Positions 7,494 to 15,053 of a stretch of DNA of 41,887 bases are shown piece by piece; within the stretch, counting starts at the first letter, position 1; every line of letters starts with the position of its first letter. The position numbers and the translations under genes are program-made. The notes under the pieces were generated by a model. The model searched no databases. It was not told the DNA's origin and saw only the letters and a list, made by a program, of their open reading frames with translations. Source of the DNA: a virus. The DNA lies in the IMG/VR virus record IMGVR_UViG_3300028800_000027, positions 1 to 41,887 of that record; one strand, 5' to 3'.

Positions 7494-7574
7494 ATGAACC
7501 GGTGGGTAGTTGGCGCGATGGTTGTCTGTTTGGGCCTGTGGCTCGCCATAGGGCTTGTGGTGGAGGTGGTGTGA
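7494..7574 (+). CDS. Tiny membrane protein, 26 aa
   Basis: MNRWVVGAMVVCLGLWLAIG, LVVEVV: a single transmembrane helix starting seven bases after a good AGGAGG. The stop overlaps the GTG start of the HTH gene at 7571. The ribosome-binding site and coupling argue for translation; the function is unknown. Confidence 0.5.
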   Translation: MNRWVVGAMVVCLGLWLAIGLVVEVV

Positions 7575-7876
7575 CCAAGCTGTTGACGCCCGTGCAAGCC
7601 GCCGAACAACTGGGTTGCTCCAAGAAAACACTGCTTGAGCACGTCCACGCCGGCGAAATACGCTACATCCACATCGGACACGGGACCAAAAAACCGCGCC
7701 GCATGTTCACAGACGAGGATATTCTGGCTTTCGTTGAAAGCCAGGCACGGAGAGACAACCCATGTCCGTCTACAAGCCGAAGGGTTCGCCGTTCTACCAC
7801 TACGACTTCCAGTGGAGAGGTCGTCGCTTTTGTGGCTCAACTGCGAAAACAAAGCGCGCAGATGCGGCCAAGGTAG
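7571..7876 (+). CDS. Excisionase-like HTH protein
   Basis: 101 residues from a GTG overlapping the previous stop. The first ~60 residues form a MerR/excisionase-type winged helix: LLTPVQAAEQLGCSKKTLLE, HVHAGEIRYIHIG, RRMFTDEDILAFVES. The remaining ~40 residues overlap the integrase gene by 115 bp in another frame and are Ser/Thr/Arg-rich, so perhaps only the N-terminal part is under selection. Overlapping xis/int genes are classical in lambda. By position it should be the recombination directionality factor; it might also regulate transcription. Confidence 0.7.
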   Translation: MTKLLTPVQAAEQLGCSKKTLLEHVHAGEIRYIHIGHGTKKPRRMFTDEDILAFVESQARRDNPCPSTSRRVRRSTTTTSSGEVVAFVAQLRKQSAQMRPR

Positions 7877-8880
7877 AGCAGGTGCAGCGTGAGCGGGCGC
7901 GGCTGGAAATTAACGCAGAGAACGCCGTTACTGGGCAGCTTACGCTAGAAAATGCAGCTGGGCGCTACCATCAAGAGGTGGGCAAATACCTCGCGAGCGC
8001 GGATGACGCGACGCGAGATTTCGCGCGGATGATTCTTTTCTTCGGTGGTGACAAGCCTCTGGCGGAGATCACCAACGCCGAAGTTGCGCGCTTGGTTAAT
8101 TGGCGCCGCGGTCATCATGTGGTCCGCAACCCGAAAGCAAAGCTCAAAGACTGTCCGATCGTTTCAAACGCGACAGTCAACCGCTCGACCGTCGAACTGC
8201 TCAAGCGGCTTTTTCGGCGGGCCAAGGCGGCGTGGGGAGCGTCCCTACCTAATGAGCCGACATGGAAGACCCACCGGCTTTCTGAGCCGCAGGAGCGCGT
8301 GCGCGAGCTTATGAACGACGAGCCGGAAAAACTGGAGTTGGCAACGCGAGCCGACTACGCCCCGTTCTTCGCTTTTGCCAAGGCGTCGGGCCTACGCTTG
8401 GAAGAATGCCTGCTTAAGTGGTCGGAGGTGGACTGGCGCACGGCGCGGATCATCAAGGAGGGTAAGGGAGGTAAGCGCCTCACAGCTCCCATCACGTCAG
8501 AGATCCGGGCGATCCTGGCGCCGCTGGTAGGGCACCACCCGGTACACGTCTTCACTTATGTCGCGCGCCGCACGCGCGAGGGCCGCGTCAAGGGCCAGCG
8601 ATACCCTTTGACCTACTCGGGCGTGAAGACGGCGTGGCGGCGGTTGCGCAAGCGCGCGGGAGTCTCAGACTTCCGTTTCCATGACTTCCGCCACGACCTC
8701 GGGACGAAACTGCTGCGCGAGACGGGGAACCTCAAACTCGTGCAGAAGGCGCTGAACCATGCCGACATCCGCACCACGACCAAATATGCCCACGTCCTCG
8801 ATACTGAGGTGGCGTCGGCGCTGGAGCGCGTCACAGAGTCCCGAACAAAGTCCCGAAACGAACGTAAGAAGGTGGGTTAA
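7762..8880 (+). CDS. int: Tyrosine integrase
   Basis: 372 residues. The C-terminal catalytic domain carries the full set: Arg212 (SGLRLEE), a beta-hairpin Lys in KGGKRL (235-239), His307-x-x-Arg310 (FHDFRH), His333 (LNHAD) and the nucleophile Tyr342 (TKYAHV). The N terminus is an arm-type DNA-binding segment, then a SAM-like core-binding domain (~60-160). It should insert the phage at tRNA-Pro: the attP core lies only 41 bp after its stop. It overlaps the HTH gene upstream. It lies inside the replication operon rather than in a separate lysogeny module. Confidence 0.96.
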   Translation: MSVYKPKGSPFYHYDFQWRGRRFCGSTAKTKRADAAKVEQVQRERARLEINAENAVTGQLTLENAAGRYHQEVGKYLASADDATRDFARMILFFGGDKPLAEITNAEVARLVNWRRGHHVVRNPKAKLKDCPIVSNATVNRSTVELLKRLFRRAKAAWGASLPNEPTWKTHRLSEPQERVRELMNDEPEKLELATRADYAPFFAFAKASGLRLEECLLKWSEVDWRTARIIKEGKGGKRLTAPITSEIRAILAPLVGHHPVHVFTYVARRTREGRVKGQRYPLTYSGVKTAWRRLRKRAGVSDFRFHDFRHDLGTKLLRETGNLKLVQKALNHADIRTTTKYAHVLDTEVASALERVTESRTKSRNERKKVG

Positions 8881-9357
8881 ATGGTTGAAACTGTAGACAG
8901 TTCTGCTATGACGCAGACCGGCTTTGGGAGCAGAGGGTCGCGTGTTCGAATCACGCCGCCCCGACCAACAACCAACAATAATATCAGCGGCTTAGGTAGG
9001 TGGGCGCGGGGTGTACTTATCCGTCAGATAGGAACGGAAAAGCACCAAAACGACGTTGTCGTCACCAAAAGTCCCGAAAAAGTCCCGGAGCCCAATCCCG
9101 ATTCGTTCCCCGCGAGCGCAGCAGCCGTAGGGGCGGCGCTGCCCGGCCCATTGGTATGCGCGCTCTCCCCTGACCCGGTGCAGGCCGAGCGCCAGCGCAT
9201 CTTCCTCGATTACTACAGCTGGTCGATGTGGGCGCAGGACAAGGTCCGCGCCGGGCTGTTCGTCACCCTCGCCGACGCGCAGCGGATGGACGCCGCCAAC
9301 CGCCGCAATGAGGAACGCGACCGCTCGCAGGCCAGGGTGGGCTACGGCGATGAGTGA
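8881..9357 (+). CDS. ORF crossing attP; C-terminal part likely real
   Basis: Open for 158 codons from an ATG directly after the int stop (AAGG nine bases upstream). Its first ~30 residues are translated attP, including GFGSRGSRVRITPPRP, so the N terminus would change on integration. The last ~65 residues (DPVQAERQRIFLDYYSWSMW, AQDKVRAGLFVTLADAQRMD) look like a genuine helical phage protein; a TTG near 9151 is one possible internal start. The stop overlaps the next gene. Function unknown; treat the start as unresolved. Confidence 0.5.
   Translation: MVETVDSSAMTQTGFGSRGSRVRITPPRPTTNNNISGLGRWARGVLIRQIGTEKHQNDVVVTKSPEKVPEPNPDSFPASAAAVGAALPGPLVCALSPDPVQAERQRIFLDYYSWSMWAQDKVRAGLFVTLADAQRMDAANRRNEERDRSQARVGYGDE
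8921..8967 (+). other. attP: attP core: 3' half of tRNA-Pro(UGG)
   Basis: Reads as a tRNA 3' half: anticodon loop TTTGGGA (UGG) at 8923-8929, 3' anticodon stem GCAGA, variable loop GGGTC, T stem GCGTG/CACGC around TTCGAAT (8940-8956), acceptor strand CGCCCCG (8957-8963), A, CCA. No matching 5' acceptor or D-arm is present, so it is not a complete tRNA. Adjacent to int, this is the usual form of a tRNA-targeting attP, which restores the tRNA on integration. An acceptor CGGGGCG is expected in the host gene. Confidence 0.9.
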
Positions 9358-9532
9358 CTGGCGCGACCAGCTTCCCAAAGTGGAGGCAGAGTTCGAAGGT
9401 CGCGTGTCTCCTGGCCTAACGCGCCAGCAGGCGAGGTGGCTCAAGCGCCGCATCGCGCGGGCGGAGCACAACGAAACCAAGCAGGCGAAGCGCAAGCCGA
9501 GGCGGCGTACAGCGAGAAGTCCCACACAATGA
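9350..9532 (+). CDS. Small basic protein, 60 aa
   Basis: MSDWRDQLPKVEAEFEGRVS then a strongly basic tail (RWLKRRIARAEH, KQAKRKPRRRTARS). Such composition suggests nucleic-acid binding, but no fold is recognisable. It overlaps its neighbours by a few bases at both ends, in the tightly coupled run leading into the DNA polymerase. Confidence 0.5.
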   Translation: MSDWRDQLPKVEAEFEGRVSPGLTRQQARWLKRRIARAEHNETKQAKRKPRRRTARSPTQ

Positions 9533-9741
9533 CTCTTTTTGAACTACCTACAGCGCCTAAAGAGTGGAATCTACCACAGGTCGAAACTCTAACGTGGCGA
9601 GCGGGCAATTACGCAGGCCACGAGGTCGTTGTAGCTCACTGGCCGAACGGCGACCATGCAGTGTACCTCAGTGCCGGACGACCAGAAGACGCCGTGCTGG
9701 AAAGCATGCTTCTGGTGCTCAATGCGGCGCGCACACAATGA
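9529..9741 (+). CDS. Hypothetical protein, 70 aa
   Basis: Overlaps the preceding stop (ATGA) and the polymerase start. The sequence (GNYAGHEVVVAHWPNGDHAV, YLSAGRPEDAVLESMLLVLN) suggests a small alpha/beta protein with two beta strands and a C-terminal helix. Not recognised. Its position suggests co-expression with the polymerase. Confidence 0.55.
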   Translation: MTLFELPTAPKEWNLPQVETLTWRAGNYAGHEVVVAHWPNGDHAVYLSAGRPEDAVLESMLLVLNAARTQ

Positions 9742-11624
9742 GAGTACCCGACTGCATCGTCATCGACTTTGAGACGTATCCGATCAAGAATCGGCCGACG
9801 TATCCGCCCAAGCCTGTCGGCGTCGCAATCGCCTGGCCGGGCGAGCGGCCGTTCTACATGGCGTTCGGCCATCCGACGGGCAACAACTGCTCGGCGGGCG
9901 ACGCCATGGCGGAGCTTGAGCGTTGCTGGGCCTCCGGCCTGCCGATCCTCTGCCACCACGCCAAGTTCGACCTCTGCGTGGCCTGCGAGGGCGGAGGGTT
10001 GCCGGAGCTACCGTGGCAGCGTGTCCACGACACGATGTACCTCGCGTTCCTGTTCGACCCCCACGCCCGCAAGCTGGACCTTAAGGGCTTGGCAGCGGAG
10101 GTGCTGCACCAGCCGCCTGACGAGCGCGACGAGCTTGACGAGTGGATCATGGCGCACGGCGCGCAGCTGCTCGAGGCGTATCCGTGGAACAAAAGTGCGC
10201 CAGGGCAGCGCAAGATCACGAAGCGGCAGTGCGGCGCGTGGATCTTCGCGACGCCTGGCGACATAGCGGGACGCTACGCCTGTGGCGACATAACGCGCAC
10301 GCTGGACCTGTTCAACGAGCTTTGGCCGATCATCCAGGAAAATGGCATGGGCGCGGCTTACGATCGCGAGCGCCAACTTATGCCGATCCTGATGGAGAAC
10401 GAGCGCGTCGGGATGCGCGTCGATCTCAACGGCTTGGACGAGCAGGTCGCTTATTACGATCAGGCGATGGCGTACGCCGAGACCTGGCTGCGCGAGACGC
10501 TGGGCGCGAGCGGGCTGAACTTCGACGCCGACGCAGATGTGGCGAACGTCCTGCTTCAGCGTGGGATCGTGCCGGAGGGCAACTGGACGCTGACCGAGAG
10601 CAACCAGCTTTCGATGAGCAAGGAAAATCTGCTGCCCGAACACTTCACCGGTCCCGGCGGAGACATGGTGGCCGCGGCACTCGGCTACCGCAACCGGCTC
10701 AAGACCTGTCTCGAGATGTTCATGCGCCCGTGGCTGACGCAGGCGCGCGACAACGGCGGCTACATCTGCACGCACTGGAACCAGACGCGCGGCGGCGATG
10801 GCGGTACACGTACCGGGCGCCCGAGTACGATGGACCCTAACTTCCTGAACATCAGCAAGGACTTCGACGGCCGCGACGACGGCTACCGGCACCCGGACTT
10901 CCTTGAGCTTCTGCCTCTGCCGCTGGTGCGTAAGTTCGTGCTGCCCGACGAGGGCGAGGTGTGGCTGCACCGGGACTTCAACAGCCAGGAGCTTCGCATC
11001 TTCGCCCACTTCGAACAGGGCGATCTCTGGCAGCAGTACCACAACGATCCGCGCATCGACGTCCACGCCTTCGTGGGCAAAGAGCTTATGGCGGTCGCGC
11101 AGCGCGAGATTGAGCGCACCAAGGTCAAGGTGATGAACTTCCAGTCGCTGTATGGCGGCGGCGCGCCTGCGCTACAGCGTAAGCTGCGCTGTTCGTTGGC
11201 GGAGGCGAAGGAGCTTAAGGCGTTCCACAACAAGGCGTTACCTGGCCGTGTCGTCCTGAACGAAGAAATCAAGCGCATCGTGAAGCGTGGCGAGCCGATC
11301 CGCACATGGGGCGGACGCCTCTACTTCCCCGAGCCGGTGGGCAAGGACGGTCGCGACAAGATCTACAAGCTCATCAACTACGAGATTCAGGGCAGCGCGG
11401 CCGATTACACCAAGCAGACGATCATCGAGTGGCACGCGGCGAAGGTGAGGTCGCGGTTCCTCGTGACCGTCTACGACGAAAACAACATTTCCGCGCTGCC
11501 CGAGCACGCCGATCGCGAAATGAAAATCTTAGCCGAAGTGATGGAGGCACCACGCCTCACAGTCCCGATGCTGTCCGACGGCAAGCGTGGCTCAACATGG
11601 GGAGACCTGAAGAAATGCGCGTGA
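9738..11624 (+). CDS. Family A DNA polymerase with 3'-5' exonuclease
   Basis: 628 residues. Exonuclease: ExoI Asp10-x-Glu12 (IDFETY), ExoII HAKFD (Asp78, with His where Asn is usual), ExoIII Tyr180-x3-Asp184. Polymerase: motif A Asp413...Glu418-Leu-Arg420 (RDFNSQELR), motif B Arg460-x3-Lys464-x3-Phe468-x3-Tyr472-Gly, motif C Val-Tyr-Asp580-Glu581. Motif C normally reads His-Asp-Glu, so Tyr is a notable change. There is no 5' nuclease domain, as in T7-type enzymes. It should be the replicative polymerase and partner of the primase-helicase. ATG 9738 overlaps the previous stop. It is the first large gene after attP. Confidence 0.95.
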   Translation: MRVPDCIVIDFETYPIKNRPTYPPKPVGVAIAWPGERPFYMAFGHPTGNNCSAGDAMAELERCWASGLPILCHHAKFDLCVACEGGGLPELPWQRVHDTMYLAFLFDPHARKLDLKGLAAEVLHQPPDERDELDEWIMAHGAQLLEAYPWNKSAPGQRKITKRQCGAWIFATPGDIAGRYACGDITRTLDLFNELWPIIQENGMGAAYDRERQLMPILMENERVGMRVDLNGLDEQVAYYDQAMAYAETWLRETLGASGLNFDADADVANVLLQRGIVPEGNWTLTESNQLSMSKENLLPEHFTGPGGDMVAAALGYRNRLKTCLEMFMRPWLTQARDNGGYICTHWNQTRGGDGGTRTGRPSTMDPNFLNISKDFDGRDDGYRHPDFLELLPLPLVRKFVLPDEGEVWLHRDFNSQELRIFAHFEQGDLWQQYHNDPRIDVHAFVGKELMAVAQREIERTKVKVMNFQSLYGGGAPALQRKLRCSLAEAKELKAFHNKALPGRVVLNEEIKRIVKRGEPIRTWGGRLYFPEPVGKDGRDKIYKLINYEIQGSAADYTKQTIIEWHAAKVRSRFLVTVYDENNISALPEHADREMKILAEVMEAPRLTVPMLSDGKRGSTWGDLKKCA

Positions 11625-12280
11625 CCGCATGGAGCTACAGCCGCTACGCGCTGTACGAACTCTGCCCGCTGAAGTTCAAGCTGAAGCACATCGACAAGAT
11701 ACCGGAGCCCGGTTCGCCGGCGATGGAGCGCGGCGACCGGATACACAAGGGCGTTGCGGCTTATGTCACCGGCACGTCCCAAGAGCCTCCGCAGGAGGCA
11801 GTCGCGCACTCATTCCCCGCCAAGCTGATCGAAGAACTGCGCGGCTTCCCCGACAAGGTGGTGGAGCAGCAATGGGGCTTCACCGCGTCGTGGGGGCCGA
11901 CCGGCTGGTTCGGGAAGGCGACGTGGTTTCGCAACATTCTCGACGCAGCGGCGCTCTATGACGACATGACGGGCGACGTAATAGATTGGAAAACTGGTAA
12001 AAAATACGGCTCGAACGCAGAGCAGATGGAGTTAAACGCGCTCGCGTTCATGTGTCAGTACAAGCTCACGCAGTCTGTGACGACGCGGATGGTGTACTTG
12101 GACAATGGTGAAGAAGACACCGCGGATTTCCCGGTCGCGGACAAAGAAAAGCTGAAGGAGAAGTGGCAACAAAAGGTCGTTCCGATGTTCAGCGACACGA
12201 TCTTCGCACCACGACCTAACGACAAGTGCCGATTCTGCGCTTATTCGCGATCAAACCTTAACAAATGCCGGTTCGGGTAG
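11615..12280 (+). CDS. Cas4/AddB-like PD-(D/E)XK nuclease with Fe-S cysteines
   Basis: 221 residues, overlapping the polymerase end by 10 bp. The N terminus (WSYSRYALYELCPLKFKLKH) and ERGDRIHKG are typical of RecB/Cas4/AddB nucleases. The active site is Asp110 (NILDAAA), Asp124-x-Lys126 (VIDWKTGK) and Gln137. Cys17 with Cys205, Cys208 and Cys218 reproduces the split four-cysteine Fe-S cluster pattern of AddB/Cas4. The family acts as 5'-3' ssDNA exonucleases or in end processing. Here it probably serves recombination or replication-fork processing; there is no CRISPR locus in the window. Confidence 0.88.
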   Translation: MRVTAWSYSRYALYELCPLKFKLKHIDKIPEPGSPAMERGDRIHKGVAAYVTGTSQEPPQEAVAHSFPAKLIEELRGFPDKVVEQQWGFTASWGPTGWFGKATWFRNILDAAALYDDMTGDVIDWKTGKKYGSNAEQMELNALAFMCQYKLTQSVTTRMVYLDNGEEDTADFPVADKEKLKEKWQQKVVPMFSDTIFAPRPNDKCRFCAYSRSNLNKCRFG

Positions 12281-12295
12281 GTAAAATGTGCCTGC

Positions 12296-12324
12296 TTGAC
12301 ACATTGCTGCGCCGCACCTACGGT
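12296..12324 (+). promoter_or_regulatory. Promoter candidate before HTH gene
   Basis: CTTGACA at -35 (TTGACA 12296-12301), a 17-bp spacer and TACGGT at -10 (12319-12324; the three most conserved positions match). It lies in a 78-bp gap in an otherwise overlapping operon, so it could give the downstream genes independent expression, for example in the prophage. Confidence 0.45.
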
Positions 12325-12358
12325 AACGCCATATTTGGGGTTCACGTAGGAGACGACG

Positions 12359-12727
12359 ATGGCAAAGGCGAAAGTGCGTCAGAAGGGCGCACGATTGACC
12401 GAGCGCACGAAGGGCGAGACCGAGAAACCGGTGAAGCTGCTTCAACTCATCGCAACGATGGGGATTACTCGGGCAGCACGGCAACTGGGTATCAGCACAA
12501 CAACCATCCACAAAGCGCGGCGACACAACGTCGTATCGCGCGTCATCGAAATAGCCGCCGCCAACGTACTGCGCGACTTGGCGGGCAAGGCGGACGGCGA
12601 CACTCCGAAGCCTGCTGTCAAGTCGGACGACGCGACGATCTCATATCTGATGATCGTGGCGCGCTCGAAAGCCGGCGTGGTGGAGCAGTTCGCGAAAGCA
12701 ATAAACGCCACTCTCGTCGAGACTTGA
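12359..12727 (+). CDS. HTH regulator candidate, 122 aa
   Basis: A basic N terminus (KAKVRQKGARLTERTK), then a helix-turn-helix: LLQLIATMGITRAARQLGIS, TTTIHKARR, similar to Fis-type or transposase-like HTHs. The C-terminal half (ISYLMIVARSKAGVVEQFAK) is helical and may dimerise. It has its own promoter candidate and a good AGGAG seven bases upstream. With no CI-like gene found, this is a leading candidate for a lysis-lysogeny or early-to-late regulator, but nothing in the sequence proves that. Confidence 0.65.
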   Translation: MAKAKVRQKGARLTERTKGETEKPVKLLQLIATMGITRAARQLGISTTTIHKARRHNVVSRVIEIAAANVLRDLAGKADGDTPKPAVKSDDATISYLMIVARSKAGVVEQFAKAINATLVET

Positions 12728-12757
12728 GTTATAGCGGGGTAGCGCTATGCTGCATAA

Positions 12758-13072
12758 ATGGCAGCAGAAGCAACCCTGCAACGCAAGACCATCGCCCACG
12801 CCCGACGCTTGGGAATGGAGGTCATCCGCATGGCCTTCGCGCCCGGCGTGTCGGCGGGCTGGCCGGATGCTCTGTTTCTAGTCCCCGGCGGACGACCGTT
12901 GTTCGTCGAGTTCAAAGCGCCAGGCCGCAAGCCGTCGCCGCTACAGCAGCACCGCATCAGCTATTTGTGCGGGGCGGGCTATGACGTTCGTGTCGCAGAT
13001 AACTTCGACACGGCGCGCCAAGCCCTCGCATCAGCCGTGGAACGCGCACGCCTATCAGCGCCGCGCGTCTGA
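12758..13072 (+). CDS. VRR-NUC domain nuclease
   Basis: 104 residues covering the whole VRR-NUC fold: GWPDALFLV with Asp37, LFVEFKAPG with Glu51-x-Lys53, Gln63 in PLQQHR, and GYDVRVADNFDTA. In the family this is a PD-(D/E)XK nuclease acting on branched DNA; stand-alone phage copies are usually placed next to a SNF2 helicase, as here. ATG 12758 has no clear ribosome-binding site; an inverted repeat (atagcg..cgctat) precedes it. The 3' end overlaps the helicase gene by 92 bp. Confidence 0.88.
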   Translation: MAAEATLQRKTIAHARRLGMEVIRMAFAPGVSAGWPDALFLVPGGRPLFVEFKAPGRKPSPLQQHRISYLCGAGYDVRVADNFDTARQALASAVERARLSAPRV

Positions 13073-15017
13073 TTTCCTCGTTGAGCACGGCGCGGCCGCG
13101 CTGTTCTTGGACCCTGGCCTCGGTAAGACGTCGATCGTGCTGGATGCGTTCGGCCGTCTGCTCGAGCGCGGCGTCGCGCGCAAGATGCTCGTCATTGCGC
13201 CGCTGCGCGTCTGCCAGACGGTGTGGAGACAGGAGGGACAGAAGTGGACCGAGTTCCGCGATCTCCGATTCAGCCTGCTACACGGGGCCAAGAAGGCCGA
13301 TCGGCTCAAGGACGACGCAGATGTGTGGCTCATCAACCCTGAGGGTGTGCAGTGGCTGGGCGAGCGGTTCTTCGGCCGCGCGCTACCGTTCGATACGGTC
13401 GTCATCGATGAACTGACGAAGTTCAAGAATGCCCGCGCCGCCAGACACAAGGCGCTTCGCCCGCGGCTCAAGAACGTTGCGCGGCGCTGGGGGCTCACTG
13501 GCACGCCGGCGCCGAACGGTTACATGGACTTATTCGGTCAGATGTTGGTGCTCGACGACGGCGCGGCGCTGGGCAAATACATCACGCATTACCGCGATGC
13601 CTACTTCCAGGTGGACTTCAACGGCTTCGACTACAACCTCCAGCCCGGCGCCGAGCGCCGCATTGAAGCGAAGATCAAGCCCTATGTTCTCCGCATGAGC
13701 GCGGAGGATTACCTGGAGCTGCCGCCGCTGGTCGACGACATCCGCGAACTGGACATTGAGCCTGCCGCGCGCGCCGTTTATTCCAAGATGAAGAAGGACA
13801 TGCTCGCCGAGTTGCCTGAAGGCGTGGTGACCGGCGCGAACGCAGCCGCCGTCTACAGCAAGCTCAAGCAGATGGCGAATGGTGCTGTCTACATGAACGA
13901 CGACAAGCACACCGTATCGCCGATCCATAACACCAAGCTCGACGCACTCGACGAGCTGGTGGAGGAACTGGCCGGGCAGCAGCTGTTGATCGCCTACGAG
14001 TTCAACCACGACATCGAGCGCCTGCGTGCTCACTTCGGCGACCGGCTCGCTTATATCGGCAAGGGCGTCGGTGAGAAGCAGACGCTCGAGATTCAGGAGC
14101 GCTGGAACCGTGGCGAAATCCAGCTGCTCGCCTGTCACCCGGCCAGCGCCGGTCATGGCTTGAACCTGCAATACAGCAGCTGCGCCCACATTTGCTGGCT
14201 GTCGCCGATCTGGGATCTCGAGCTATACGACCAGTTCCGCAAGCGCGTGTGGAGACAGGGAAACGAAGCGCTGCGTGTCATTAACCACATACTTGTGGTG
14301 CGTGACACCATAGACGAGCTTGCGTTACAAGCTCTACGCGATAAAGATACGACGCAGGGACGCTTATTGCGAAGCCTGAACAACGAAATTCTCCGTGACG
14401 GAGAGGCCCAGGCCACCGGGGAGACGGCGGCAAGTGAGACGAGGAAGACAGACATGACCGTAGCAAAATTATCGCGTCAGGCTGACGCGGCCGAAGCGCC
14501 GCGTCGTGTCGTGCCGAAGGGGTGGGGTAACGCAGCCTCCGCCGCATCGCCGGAGGCGGAGCACGCCGCCACTGCGGCGCCGGTGAAGCCGAAGGGATGG
14601 GGCCGACCGGCGCAGACCGACATCGAAGATGTTGCGCCAACCGGGCAGCGTGAGCGCATCGTCACGCAGTTGCGCGGCGCTCCCTTGCAGGCAGCCCCTG
14701 CGGAGGCCGAGGAGGCCGAGGAGGCCGAAGAAGTGCCGGCGTCTGTGAAGGCACGCAGCATGTTCTCCGCGGGCGTGCGGCAGCAGATGGAGGCTGCGGC
14801 GGGCGAGGGCGCTGAGGTTGCTGAGGTCGAAACGCAGCCCGCTACAGCTAGCGAAGTCAAAACACCTCGGCGTTCGCGAGCGTCACAGACCGAGCCGGTG
14901 AGCGGTGCCCAGTTGCTTGACAAGGGTGACACACTCCCGCCGATGGCGCTGGACTACGATCAACTCGGCCGCTCGGTGGCGAAGCATCTGCTGGGCGCGC
15001 TCGCCGCGGCGCTCTAA
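12981..15017 (+). CDS. SNF2-type DEAD/DEAH helicase with extra C-terminal region
   Basis: 678 residues. Motif I DPGLGKT (44-50), motif II Asp143-Glu144-Leu-Thr, motif III LTGTPAPNG (172-180), and the C-terminal helicase lobe ending in SAGHGLNLQY and QFRKRVWRQGN. It probably remodels DNA during replication or recombination and pairs with the VRR-NUC nuclease. After ~residue 480 comes an Ala/Glu-rich, low-complexity extension with two PKGWG motifs and a final helix. An internal ATG (14454) with GAGGA upstream could give a separate 187-residue protein. It is the last gene before the terminator at 15038. Confidence 0.9.
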   Translation: MTFVSQITSTRRAKPSHQPWNAHAYQRRASDFLVEHGAAALFLDPGLGKTSIVLDAFGRLLERGVARKMLVIAPLRVCQTVWRQEGQKWTEFRDLRFSLLHGAKKADRLKDDADVWLINPEGVQWLGERFFGRALPFDTVVIDELTKFKNARAARHKALRPRLKNVARRWGLTGTPAPNGYMDLFGQMLVLDDGAALGKYITHYRDAYFQVDFNGFDYNLQPGAERRIEAKIKPYVLRMSAEDYLELPPLVDDIRELDIEPAARAVYSKMKKDMLAELPEGVVTGANAAAVYSKLKQMANGAVYMNDDKHTVSPIHNTKLDALDELVEELAGQQLLIAYEFNHDIERLRAHFGDRLAYIGKGVGEKQTLEIQERWNRGEIQLLACHPASAGHGLNLQYSSCAHICWLSPIWDLELYDQFRKRVWRQGNEALRVINHILVVRDTIDELALQALRDKDTTQGRLLRSLNNEILRDGEAQATGETAASETRKTDMTVAKLSRQADAAEAPRRVVPKGWGNAASAASPEAEHAATAAPVKPKGWGRPAQTDIEDVAPTGQRERIVTQLRGAPLQAAPAEAEEAEEAEEVPASVKARSMFSAGVRQQMEAAAGEGAEVAEVETQPATASEVKTPRRSRASQTEPVSGAQLLDKGDTLPPMALDYDQLGRSVAKHLLGALAAAL

Positions 15018-15024
15018 GCTAAGG

Positions 15025-15053
15025 TTGACGAAAGTGAGGCGTAGCGACATAGT
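15025..15053 (+). promoter_or_regulatory. Promoter candidate for lysis genes, inside the terminator
   Basis: TTGACG (15025-15030), a 17-bp spacer and CATAGT (15048-15053); the -10 falls in the loop of the terminator hairpin. If real, initiation near 15060 would produce a transcript without the terminator stem and serve holin and spanin expression. Confidence 0.35.

Noticed and set aside
8921-8967. Complete tRNA gene
   Set aside because: Only the anticodon-loop-to-CCA half is present. The sequence upstream does not supply a matching acceptor or D-arm.
3839-11624. T7-type phage with its own RNA polymerase
   Set aside because: No single-subunit RNA polymerase gene is seen; the virion genes follow P22 order instead.
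11615-12280. Cas4 as part of a CRISPR system
   Set aside because: No Cas1/Cas2 or array is present; stand-alone Cas4/AddB-like nucleases are common in phage replication operons.
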